NCBI GenBank assembly: GCA_038065115.1
Contig: JBBTRS010000010.1
Span: 1 to 17,730 of the forward strand
Origin: MFKM01 sp038065115
GTDB lineage: Bacteria; Patescibacteriota; Minisyncoccia; UBA6257; MFKM01
Direction: 5' to 3'
DNA length: 17,730 nt
Shown here: in pieces, positions 5,654 to 11,504 of the stretch
Layout: each line of letters begins with the position of its first letter
Position numbering within the stretch: position 1 is the first letter of the stretch
Program-made: the position numbers and the translations under genes
The notes under the pieces: model-generated
Database searches by the model: none
What the model was told of the DNA's origin: nothing
Seen by the model: the letters and a program-made list of their open reading frames with translations, nothing else

Positions 5654-5725
5654 TGGGCGCACCTGGGATCGAACCAGGAACCTTGGCCTTATAAGGACCC
5701 TGCTCCACCATTGAGCTATGCGCCC
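5654..5725 (-). tRNA. tRNA-Ile (anticodon UAU)
   Basis: A full cloverleaf: acceptor GGGCGCA with TGCGCCC, D arm GCTC-AATGGTG-GAGC, anticodon arm GGGTC-CTTATAA-GGCCA (one mismatch at 27-43, one G-U), T arm CCTGG-TTCGATC-CCAGG, discriminator A. The anticodon reads UAU, which pairs with AUA (Ile). CCA is not encoded (CTG follows), so CCA-adding enzyme is needed. Most bacteria read AUA with a CAU tRNA modified to lysidine by TilS; UAU is a less common solution. Its first ten nucleotides overlap the end of ddl, including the ddl stop codon, so the two are on one transcript. Confidence 0.93.
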
Positions 5726-6699
5726 TTTCTCTTTAAAGCTAATGTTAGCAGATGATCCAAGAGCCGGTCAAAGGATAAGCCGATGACGGCCGCGGCTTTG
5801 GGGAAAAGAGACTCATCGGTCAAACCGGGAAGCGTGTTGACCTCCAAGACATAAACCCCTACACCAAAATCTTTGGTGTGGGGGTAAATGCCGTCTTCGG
5901 CCACGATCATATCAACGCGGGAATAATCGCGGCAACCCAACGCCAGATGAGCCCGCCGGGCTGTTTCTTGAATAATCAGCGTCATTTTTTCATTGAATCT
6001 TCCCGGACAAATTTCTTGAGTGGTGCCGTCATATTTACATTGCTCGTCAAAAAAAAATTTATCGGAGGGCGGGATAATTTCCACTGCCGGCAAAACAAAA
6101 TATTTTTCGCCTTGAAAATTCTCCAAAATACCGCTGGTGACTTCCCTGCCTTTAATATATTTCTCCGCTAAAACAAAATCGTCGTATTGAAAAGCTTTCT
6201 CCAGCGCCAATTGAAATTCTTTTTCGTTATTAACCAGAGAAACTCCCACCGAAGAACCGCGGCTGGCCGGCTTCACTACCCAAGGTAAACCGAAATTAGA
6301 ATTTGGAATATGGAATTTAGAATCTAGAATTTGTTCTAACGATGATTTTTCTATTTTTATAGAAGGGGCGACTTTCAAACCGGCTTGAGTAAAAAGTTTC
6401 CGACTCGCCCATTTATCCATAGCCAAAGCCGAAGCCTTAACGCCGGAACCGGTGTAAGGCAAATGCTTCTTTTCCAAAACCGACTGAACCTGGCCGTCTT
6501 CGCCGTATTCGCCGTGAAGGGCGTTAAACATTACATCAACTTCGGGATAAGCAGGCCAATCGCCATTTTTAGAAATCAAAATATCAACGGCCTGATATTT
6601 ATCTTTAGCTAGATTTGCCAAAACATTGGCTCCGGTTAAAAGAGAAATTTCATGCTCAACCGACGGCCCTCCCCTTAAGACGCCGACTCTGATTTTCAT
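5716..6699 (-). CDS. ddl: D-alanine--D-alanine (or D-lactate) ligase
   Basis: ATP-grasp enzyme making the terminal dipeptide or depsipeptide of peptidoglycan precursors in the cytoplasm. Motifs: SVEHEISL with E15, HGEYGEDG (62-69), KPASRGSSVGV (143-153), AEKYIKGREVT (178-188), YSRVD (R261, D263), and LEVNTLPGLT with E286 and N288. The residue that equals Tyr216 of E. coli DdlB (FYDYEAKY) is Phe217 here (FFDEQCKY); Phe at this place is linked to D-Ala-D-Lac formation in Leuconostoc and lactobacilli. Two in-frame insertions are visible: a 7-bp repeat array at residues 124-136 and a palindrome-coded loop at about 272-281. Start ATG 6699 overlaps the hicA stop by 4 nt; the TAG stop lies inside tRNA-Ile. 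Confidence 0.95.
   Translation of the reverse strand: MKIRVGVLRGGPSVEHEISLLTGANVLANLAKDKYQAVDILISKNGDWPAYPEVDVMFNALHGEYGEDGQVQSVLEKKHLPYTGSGVKASALAMDKWASRKLFTQAGLKVAPSIKIEKSSLEQILDSKFHIPNSNFGLPWVVKPASRGSSVGVSLVNNEKEFQLALEKAFQYDDFVLAEKYIKGREVTSGILENFQGEKYFVLPAVEIIPPSDKFFFDEQCKYDGTTQEICPGRFNEKMTLIIQETARRAHLALGCRDYSRVDMIVAEDGIYPHTKDFGVGVYVLEVNTLPGLTDESLFPKAAAVIGLSFDRLLDHLLTLALKRKGA
5855..5885. repeat. Palindromic insertion inside ddl
   Basis: A 14-bp stem (5855-5868 with 5872-5885, one T-G) with a 3-nt loop. It codes for the extra residues IYPHTKDFGVGV between DG and YVLEVN, where E. coli DdlB has only two residues. Confidence 0.75.
6296..6330. repeat. Heptanucleotide array inside ddl (5 units)
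   Basis: Five 7-bp units of consensus (T/C/A)T(A/G)GAAT: TTAGAAT, TTGGAAT, ATGGAAT, TTAGAAT, CTAGAAT. Read in ddl they give the linker LDSKFHIPNSNF before the conserved GLPWVVKP strand. Same family as the arrays at 13971 and 15355. Confidence 0.85.
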
Positions 6700-6929
6700 A
6701 AATCCTGTCCTAAAATTTCTAAATATTCTTTTACTCCAATATTTAAAATACGCAAGTTATTCTTAATAACAAAAACTGGTAATTCGCTATCACGAGGGAA
6801 AACTATCGGCCGTTTTAAATCATCTCTCCAATAAATCCTATGATCGCCTTTTTCTCTTTTAAATTTACAGCCAACGAATAAAACAAATTTTTCGAATTTC
6901 TTCCAGTGAATAGGCGATAATTTTGGCAT
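6696..6929 (-). CDS. hicA: HicA-like toxin (mRNA interferase)
   Basis: 77 aa, the usual HicA size. HicA is a small dsRBD-like ribonuclease whose catalytic His lies in a G(S/D)H motif; here GDHRIYW (about 28-34). The start PKLSPIHWKKFEKFVLFVGC (W.e..k.L...GF) and the end LRILNIGVKEYLEIL (tLr.Ilk..gis..ef) also fit. The usual glycine-rich VPxH part reads IVFPRDSELPVF, so the match is moderate. It follows hicB by 10 nt and overlaps ddl by 4 nt. The antitoxin-first order (hicB-hicA) is found in some of these systems. Confidence 0.8.
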   Translation of the reverse strand: MPKLSPIHWKKFEKFVLFVGCKFKREKGDHRIYWRDDLKRPIVFPRDSELPVFVIKNNLRILNIGVKEYLEILGQDL

Positions 6930-6939
6930 AATTCATAAG

Positions 6940-7230
6940 CTATACCCGAACCGGTAGGCGAATAGTCTGAGATTCTTGAGAAATGACAATCGGTGGAACC
7001 AATTTGGAATGAGCTTTTCTCCAGCCCAAATCTAACAAAGACTCTTCTAAGGTTCCTTTTTTAACAAGTTCCTCAAGAAAGATTCCAACAATTTCTTTAA
7101 ATCGCTTTTTAACTTCATTATAGTCATCACCGGAAGTGGACAAATCAAAAACCGGCGAATAAGCTACAAACTTATTGCCTTCTTTAAGAACAGAAACCGG
7201 TATATTTACCCCAAATTTAACCTTAGTCAT
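6940..7230 (-). CDS. hicB: HicB-like antitoxin
   Basis: 96 aa. The N-terminal half has the partial RNase H fold of HicB: VNIPVSVLKEGNKFVAYSPVFDLSTSGDDYNEVKKRFKEI is the classical pattern (.y.v.i...eegg.yva..Pel...t.GdT.eeA...), with helices after it. The C-terminal part (about 65-96) is short and shows no clear HTH or ribbon-helix-helix DNA-binding domain, so self-repression may be weak or use another mode. The promoter at 7237-7265 would give a leaderless transcript for hicB-hicA-ddl-tRNA. Confidence 0.75.
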   Translation of the reverse strand: MTKVKFGVNIPVSVLKEGNKFVAYSPVFDLSTSGDDYNEVKKRFKEIVGIFLEELVKKGTLEESLLDLGWRKAHSKLVPPIVISQESQTIRLPVRV

Positions 7231-7236
7231 ATTCTG

Positions 7237-7265
7237 ATAGTATTGAATCTCGCTCTAAAAATCAA
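7237..7265 (-). promoter_or_regulatory. Promoter of hicB-hicA-ddl-tRNA-Ile
   Basis: Minus strand TTGATT (7265-7260), 17 bp, TACTAT (7242-7237). The -10 box ends 6 nt before the hicB ATG, so the start site would be at or next to the ATG. Confidence 0.6.
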
Positions 7266-7276
7266 TTCTTTTGTTT

Positions 7277-9112
7277 TTAGACATTTATAGGCTTGATTTT
7301 GAATCCTCCAACAATTCTATTAAATTCCTCCTGTTCAATGCTTTCTTTCTGAAGCAATGTTTTGGCTAAAGCATCCAAAGCTTTGCGATTGGAAGAAATA
7401 ATTTTTCTGGCGGCTTTAAGAGCCCGCTCTACAAAAGCGCTTACTTCGCCGTCAATCTGTTTGGCTAATTCCTCCGAATAATCTTTTTCGGTGGTAATTT
7501 CGCGGCCTAAGAATATTAATTCTTCGGTTTTGCCGAAAGTCCGCGGCCCTAATTTTTCGCTCATTCCGTAACGAGTGACTAATTTCTTGGCCAAGTCGGT
7601 GGCTTGCTTCAAATCGCTTGACGCTCCGGTGCTGATATCGTTAAAAACTATTGATTCGGAAATATGACCGCCGAACAAAACCGCTAAATCGGACAAAAAT
7701 TGAGACTTGGTTTTTATTCTTCTTTCTTCAAGAGGCAATTTTAAAGTATAACCCCCTGCCAAGCCCCGACTGATAATTGAAACCTTGTGAATCGGATCGG
7801 TGTCTTTAAGGCCGACCGCCACCAAAGCGTGGCCCGCTTCGTGATAAGCGATAAGTTCTTTCTCTTTTTGGGAAATTACCCTAGCCCGACGTTCCGGACC
7901 AAGAATAACCTTTTCAATGGAATTAAATAAATCTTCCTGACTAATAGAATGTTTGTTTTGACGAGCGGCTAAAATAGCGGCTTCGTTAACCAAATTAGCC
8001 AAATCGGCTCCGGAAAAACCCGGGGTGCGAATGGATACTTGTTTTAAATCAATATCCTGGCCTAAAGATTTTCCTTTGCAATGAATTTTGAGAATAGCCT
8101 CGCGGTCATTAATATCCGGCATATCCAGAATCACGCGGCGATCAAAACGGCCGGGACGCAAAAGAGCCGGATCAAGAATATCGGGTCGATTAGTGGCGGC
8201 CAAAACAATAACATTGGTATCCCGGTCAAAACCGTCCATTTCCACCAATATCTGATTAAGCGTTTGCTCTCTTTCATCGTGGCCACCGCCCAAACCCGCT
8301 CCTCTTTCCCGGCCAACGGCGTCAATTTCATCTATAAACACGATACAGGGGGCATTTTTTTTAGCGATTGAAAAAAGATCGCGAACGCGGCTGGCTCCGA
8401 CTCCCACAAACATTTCTACGAATTCAGAAGCGGACATATGGAAGAAAGGAACATTGCTTTCGCCGGCCGTCGCCCGGGCAATCAAGGTTTTGCCTGTTCC
8501 CGGCAATCCCAAAAGTAAAATTCCGCGAGGAATACGAGCGCCGATTTCTAAATATTTTTTAGGGTTCTTCAGAAAATCAATGACTTCCGTCAATTCTTGT
8601 TTAGCTTCTCTCAAGCCGGCCACATTTTCAAAAGTTATCCGGTCTTTGAAAGGCGCGAAGACTTTCACGTTGGCGCGACCGAAAGAAAAGGCTTGATTCG
8701 CCCCGCTTTTCGCTTGACGAAACATCAGCCAAAAAATAAATCCGATGATTAACAAGGGCAAAAGAGTCGGCACTAAAACGCCGATCCAAAATTTCAACCC
8801 CGAGGCTTCTTTGATTTCAAAAGACACTTGACGCAAAGCCTCGGTATCAACCCCCAAATTACGCAAGGTTTCCGAAAATCCGGCCTCGGATTCTTTCTTG
8901 GAAATTAATTTTTCTCCATTTTTTAAATCAATAAAAAGATCGTTTTCGTTGACAACAATCTTGCCCACCTCGCCGGCGTTAATTTTCAAAGACAAATCGT
9001 TCAGAGTAATTAATTGTGGCGTTTTAACCGACTGGGTAAGAAGAGAAAAAAGAAACGAAATCGTGATTAAAACAGTAACGGCCCAAAAAATATTTTTAGC
9101 AAAAAGCTTCAT
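7277..9112 (-). CDS. ftsH: ATP-dependent zinc metalloprotease FtsH
   Basis: Membrane-anchored AAA+ protease that removes misassembled membrane proteins and some regulators. Two TM helices (about 7-26 and 109-131) flank an extracytoplasmic part. The AAA domain has Walker A GLPGTGKT (202-209; usually GPPGTGKT, so Leu203 is a change), pore motif FVGVGA (235-240), Walker B IVFIDEID (257-264) and the arginine-finger region LLRPGRFDR (317-325). The peptidase has HEAGH (424-428) and the third zinc ligand D500 in STGASSD. 611 aa is full length. ATG 9112 places TM1 correctly; there is no SD, and a TATAAT at 9128-9123 ends 10 nt upstream. It follows the S1 gene by 113 nt, a gap that holds a small GC hairpin (9141-9163) without a T run. 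Confidence 0.97.
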   Translation of the reverse strand: MKLFAKNIFWAVTVLITISFLFSLLTQSVKTPQLITLNDLSLKINAGEVGKIVVNENDLFIDLKNGEKLISKKESEAGFSETLRNLGVDTEALRQVSFEIKEASGLKFWIGVLVPTLLPLLIIGFIFWLMFRQAKSGANQAFSFGRANVKVFAPFKDRITFENVAGLREAKQELTEVIDFLKNPKKYLEIGARIPRGILLLGLPGTGKTLIARATAGESNVPFFHMSASEFVEMFVGVGASRVRDLFSIAKKNAPCIVFIDEIDAVGRERGAGLGGGHDEREQTLNQILVEMDGFDRDTNVIVLAATNRPDILDPALLRPGRFDRRVILDMPDINDREAILKIHCKGKSLGQDIDLKQVSIRTPGFSGADLANLVNEAAILAARQNKHSISQEDLFNSIEKVILGPERRARVISQKEKELIAYHEAGHALVAVGLKDTDPIHKVSIISRGLAGGYTLKLPLEERRIKTKSQFLSDLAVLFGGHISESIVFNDISTGASSDLKQATDLAKKLVTRYGMSEKLGPRTFGKTEELIFLGREITTEKDYSEELAKQIDGEVSAFVERALKAARKIISSNRKALDALAKTLLQKESIEQEEFNRIVGGFKIKPINV

Positions 9113-9225
9113 TGGATTATTTATTATATTAACGAACCCCGCGCGTTATTCGCAATAACCGCGTTAAACTTAAAAAATTAAGGACGACTGCAATTTCCGA
9201 GTACGTTTAAATAATACTAAATAAA

Positions 9226-10314
9226 TTAAGATTTTACTAATTTCAAAATCAATCTTTTTTCCTGAGGCTTAATCAAGCTAATAATAAATTTGTATGATTT
9301 TCCTGTTTCCAATTGTTTTTTCATTTCTTCAACGCTGCCAAATTCCGAAACATGGAGCAGGCCGTGAATTTCGTTGTCAAGATTAATGAAGGCGCCAAAA
9401 GGCGTAAACTTGGAAACCGCGCCCATAACTTCCTGATCGTTTTTATATTTTGCCTCAACCGTGTCCCAGGGATTGGGTTTCAGGGCTTTCAAGGAAAGAA
9501 AAATTTTTCCGTTTTTAATGTCAATTATCTTGGCCTTAACGACATCGTCAATTTTGATTATTTCTTTGGGATTATCAATCAATCGGTGGTCCAATTCGGA
9601 AATATGGATCAGTCCTTCAACAACCGGATTATCAACAAATTTCACGAAAGCGCCAAAGTCGGCCACTCCGGAAATAATTCCGTCAATTATTTGGCCCGCC
9701 TGATATTGACCCAATGAAGCTTTTGACGGCCTGTCAACCACTTCCCGCTCGGAAATTATCAATTTACCGATTCGCGGATTAAAATCAATAATCTTCACCA
9801 TTAATTCCTGACCGACTATTTTTTTCAATTCTTCAGCGATTTTCTTTTTATCGCCGTCTTCAACTCGCGGATAATGTTCATTGCTTAATTGAGAAACCGG
9901 CAAAAAAGCCATTAAACCGCTCATTTCGGCCGTCAAACCGCCACTATTAAAACCAGACGCTTTTATCTTAATAGGTTCGTCCAGTTCTTTTAATTGTTTT
10001 AATTCATCCCAAACCTTGTGCTTGCCCGCTTCGGTTAAAGATAGCTCAATGTAGCCTTCTTCGTTATCCAAATCAACGACCTTCGCTTTTACGGGGCTGT
10101 CGGGACCAAGATCTTTGATGATATTCTTGGCGTTAATAAATTCCACTCCGTAAACTATTCCGGTGCCGTGTTTCCCTAAATCCAAAAATAAGCTTTTGGG
10201 TTCTTTTTTAAAAACCCGCCCTTCAATTAAATCGCCAATTTTCAACAAAGAAATTAAATCCGGATCGGTTTGCGCAAGCTGGCTGATAACATTATTTTTT
10301 AAATTGGTAAGCAT
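9226..10314 (-). CDS. rpsA: Ribosomal protein S1-like, four S1 domains
   Basis: S1 binds mRNA and helps load it on the 30S subunit, which matters most for messages lacking SD sites. Four OB-fold S1 domains can be seen: about 25-94 (GDLIEGRVFKKEPKSLFLDL ... IELSL), 112-190 (a divergent repeat with MAFLPVSQLS), 205-276 (GQIIDGIISGVADFGAFVKF ... LIHISEL ... IFLSLKAL) and 292-361 (EVMGAVSKFTPFGAFINLDN ... LLHVSEF ... LILKLVKS). E. coli S1 has six; four is usual in Gram-positive and CPR lineages. The first 24 residues before domain 1 are polar. ATG 10314 has no SD; the -10 box lies 8 nt away, so the mRNA would be leaderless or nearly so. Confidence 0.93.
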   Translation of the reverse strand: MLTNLKNNVISQLAQTDPDLISLLKIGDLIEGRVFKKEPKSLFLDLGKHGTGIVYGVEFINAKNIIKDLGPDSPVKAKVVDLDNEEGYIELSLTEAGKHKVWDELKQLKELDEPIKIKASGFNSGGLTAEMSGLMAFLPVSQLSNEHYPRVEDGDKKKIAEELKKIVGQELMVKIIDFNPRIGKLIISEREVVDRPSKASLGQYQAGQIIDGIISGVADFGAFVKFVDNPVVEGLIHISELDHRLIDNPKEIIKIDDVVKAKIIDIKNGKIFLSLKALKPNPWDTVEAKYKNDQEVMGAVSKFTPFGAFINLDNEIHGLLHVSEFGSVEEMKKQLETGKSYKFIISLIKPQEKRLILKLVKS

Positions 10315-10322
10315 ATTTCACA

Positions 10323-10350
10323 ATTCTAGCGACTTTCATTTGAAAATCAA
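10323..10350 (-). promoter_or_regulatory. Promoter of rpsA
   Basis: Minus strand TTGATT (10350-10345), 16 bp, TAGAAT (10328-10323; five of six). The -10 box ends 8 nt before ATG 10314. It is back-to-back with the plus-strand promoter: the two -35 boxes share base 10345. Confidence 0.6.
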
Positions 10351-10368
10351 GGGGAGATGCATTATAAT
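10340..10368 (+). promoter_or_regulatory. Promoter of the MBL-gyrA-pilin operon
   Basis: TTGAAA (10340-10345), 17-bp spacer, perfect TATAAT (10363-10368). Start near 10375, giving a leader of about 100 nt before the MBL gene. The leader can fold (AAAGC ... GCTTT around 10380-10413) but no known riboswitch was recognised. Confidence 0.8.
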
Positions 10369-10473
10369 AGAAAAAATCAAAAGCAATCTTTCTCGTCAGG
10401 AAACGGCTTTATATTTCTATTTAATAGAAATGGATAAATAGAGAGGCCTGGAGAAAAGTTGCAAAATTAAATT

Positions 10474-11154
10474 ATGGTCATAACTTGGTACGGAAAAAAT
10501 TGTTTTAAACTCCAAAGCGGAGAATTGGTTATAGTTACCGATCCCTTTGTCCCCCTACGGGGGATCTCCCACGGGGAAAAAAAAGAAAGTGGGCTTTCTC
10601 CTTTTCGCGGTCGAGCCGATGTTATTATCAGAACCACTACCTCGGCGACAAGCGACAAGCGACAAGCGACAAGCGAAGCTTTTGAAATCAACTACCCGGG
10701 AGAATACGAAGTTAAAGATATTTCTATCAAAGGCTGGCCGTTAACAAGCTTAAAATCTGAAACTCCCGCCTACGCCGAGGCTACGGCGGGCAGGCAAAAC
10801 CCAAAACAACCAAGAACGGCTTATTTGGTAGAAATAGACGAGCTCAAAATCGTTCTGCTGGGCTATTTAGCAAACGCGGACGAAATTAAAGACTTTCAGG
10901 AATACCTGGAAGACGCGGACATTGTTTTCATGCCAGCCGGCGGCAAGCCTTTTATTGAAACATCGGTGGCGGCTAAATTAATCCGCCAATTAAAACCAAG
11001 TTTAATTGTCCCAACGCTTTTTGATAACCCCAAAGACTTAAAACCTTTTCTTAATGAATTGGGTAAAAATGACACGGAACCGCAAGAAAAACTGACCGTC
11101 AATAAAAAAGAACTTTCCAAAGAAAAATTAATAATCGGATGTTTAAAAACTTAA
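10474..11154 (+). CDS. MBL-fold (UlaG-like) protein lacking the metal ligands
   Basis: 226 aa with the outline of UlaG-type metallo-beta-lactamase-fold proteins: ITWYGKNCFKLQSGELVIVT (3-22) then DPF, INYPGEYEVKDISIKG (72-87), LVEIDELKIVLLG (118-130), DADIVFMPAGG (147-157) and PSLIVPTLFDN (175-185). The zinc ligands of the family are missing: GHSCF reads GKNCF, the HxHxDH after ADIV is replaced by TTTSATSDKRQATS, the LGDLGH loop reads LGYLAN, and IPMHY reads VPTLF. Thus probably no hydrolase; a binding or structural role, or decay, is possible. Two insertions lie inside: a 7-bp array (10645-10672) at the HxHxDH place and a palindromic element (10764-10794). First gene of the plus operon; overlaps the next by 16 nt. 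Confidence 0.75.
   Translation: MVITWYGKNCFKLQSGELVIVTDPFVPLRGISHGEKKESGLSPFRGRADVIIRTTTSATSDKRQATSEAFEINYPGEYEVKDISIKGWPLTSLKSETPAYAEATAGRQNPKQPRTAYLVEIDELKIVLLGYLANADEIKDFQEYLEDADIVFMPAGGKPFIETSVAAKLIRQLKPSLIVPTLFDNPKDLKPFLNELGKNDTEPQEKLTVNKKELSKEKLIIGCLKT
10645..10672. repeat. Heptanucleotide array GCGACAA x4 in the MBL gene
   Basis: Four exact copies of GCGACAA in a row, followed by GCGAAGC. They code for ATSDKRQATSE at the site of the lost metal-binding loop. The unit differs from the TAGAAT type elsewhere but has the same 7-bp period. Confidence 0.9.
10764..10794. repeat. Palindromic GC-rich element inside the MBL gene
   Basis: Arms CCCGCC (10765-10770) and GGCGGG (10785-10790) enclose TACGCCGAGGCTAC. 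It codes in frame for TPAYAEATAGRQ, richer in GC than its surroundings, and lies in a loop before the next beta strand. From memory, similar peptides recur in CPR proteins; this was not checked. Confidence 0.65.
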
Positions 11155-11492
11155 AAAAAGTTGTTCAAAATATTCAAACCGCCGATGAAACCAAGAAAAA
11201 ACGCTGGCTTTTTGTTTTGAGCGCTTTAGCTATGATTATAGTAATCAGCTCATGGGTGGTTTATTTAAACAAAACAATCGTCAATCTGGGACCGGCGGAA
11301 TCGGAAAAAAACAATCAGCCATTGGTTAAAATTCCCAAAGAATCCCCCTGGCAAGTTTTTTTGACGGGATTAAAAATTATCACCAGCCAAATAAAAGAAT
11401 TAGTCGCGACCACCCGCGAAATATCAATTGAAAGCGGCGCTGTTGATTTCGCTACCAGTTCCGAAAAAATTTCCCCTAAACTTTTGCCGTAA
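11139..11492 (+). CDS. Small single-pass membrane protein, unknown
   Basis: 117 aa. A basic amphipathic N-terminus (KNLKKVVQNIQTADETKKKR) precedes one TM helix (about 23-43, WLFVLSALAMIIVISSWVVY). The extracytoplasmic part has a predicted helix (WQVFLTGLKIITSQIKELVA) and a polar tail rich in Ser. No family recognised. It overlaps the MBL gene by 16 nt and ends 12 nt before gyrA, so all three are in one operon. The overlap and the clean TM support it as a real gene. Confidence 0.7.
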   Translation: MFKNLKKVVQNIQTADETKKKRWLFVLSALAMIIVISSWVVYLNKTIVNLGPAESEKNNQPLVKIPKESPWQVFLTGLKIITSQIKELVATTREISIESGAVDFATSSEKISPKLLP

Positions 11493-11504
11493 AAATTTTA
11501 AATT

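Noticed and set aside
9141..9163. Terminator between the S1 gene and ftsH
   Set aside because: A small GC hairpin exists, but no T run follows on the minus strand; at most a weak attenuator.
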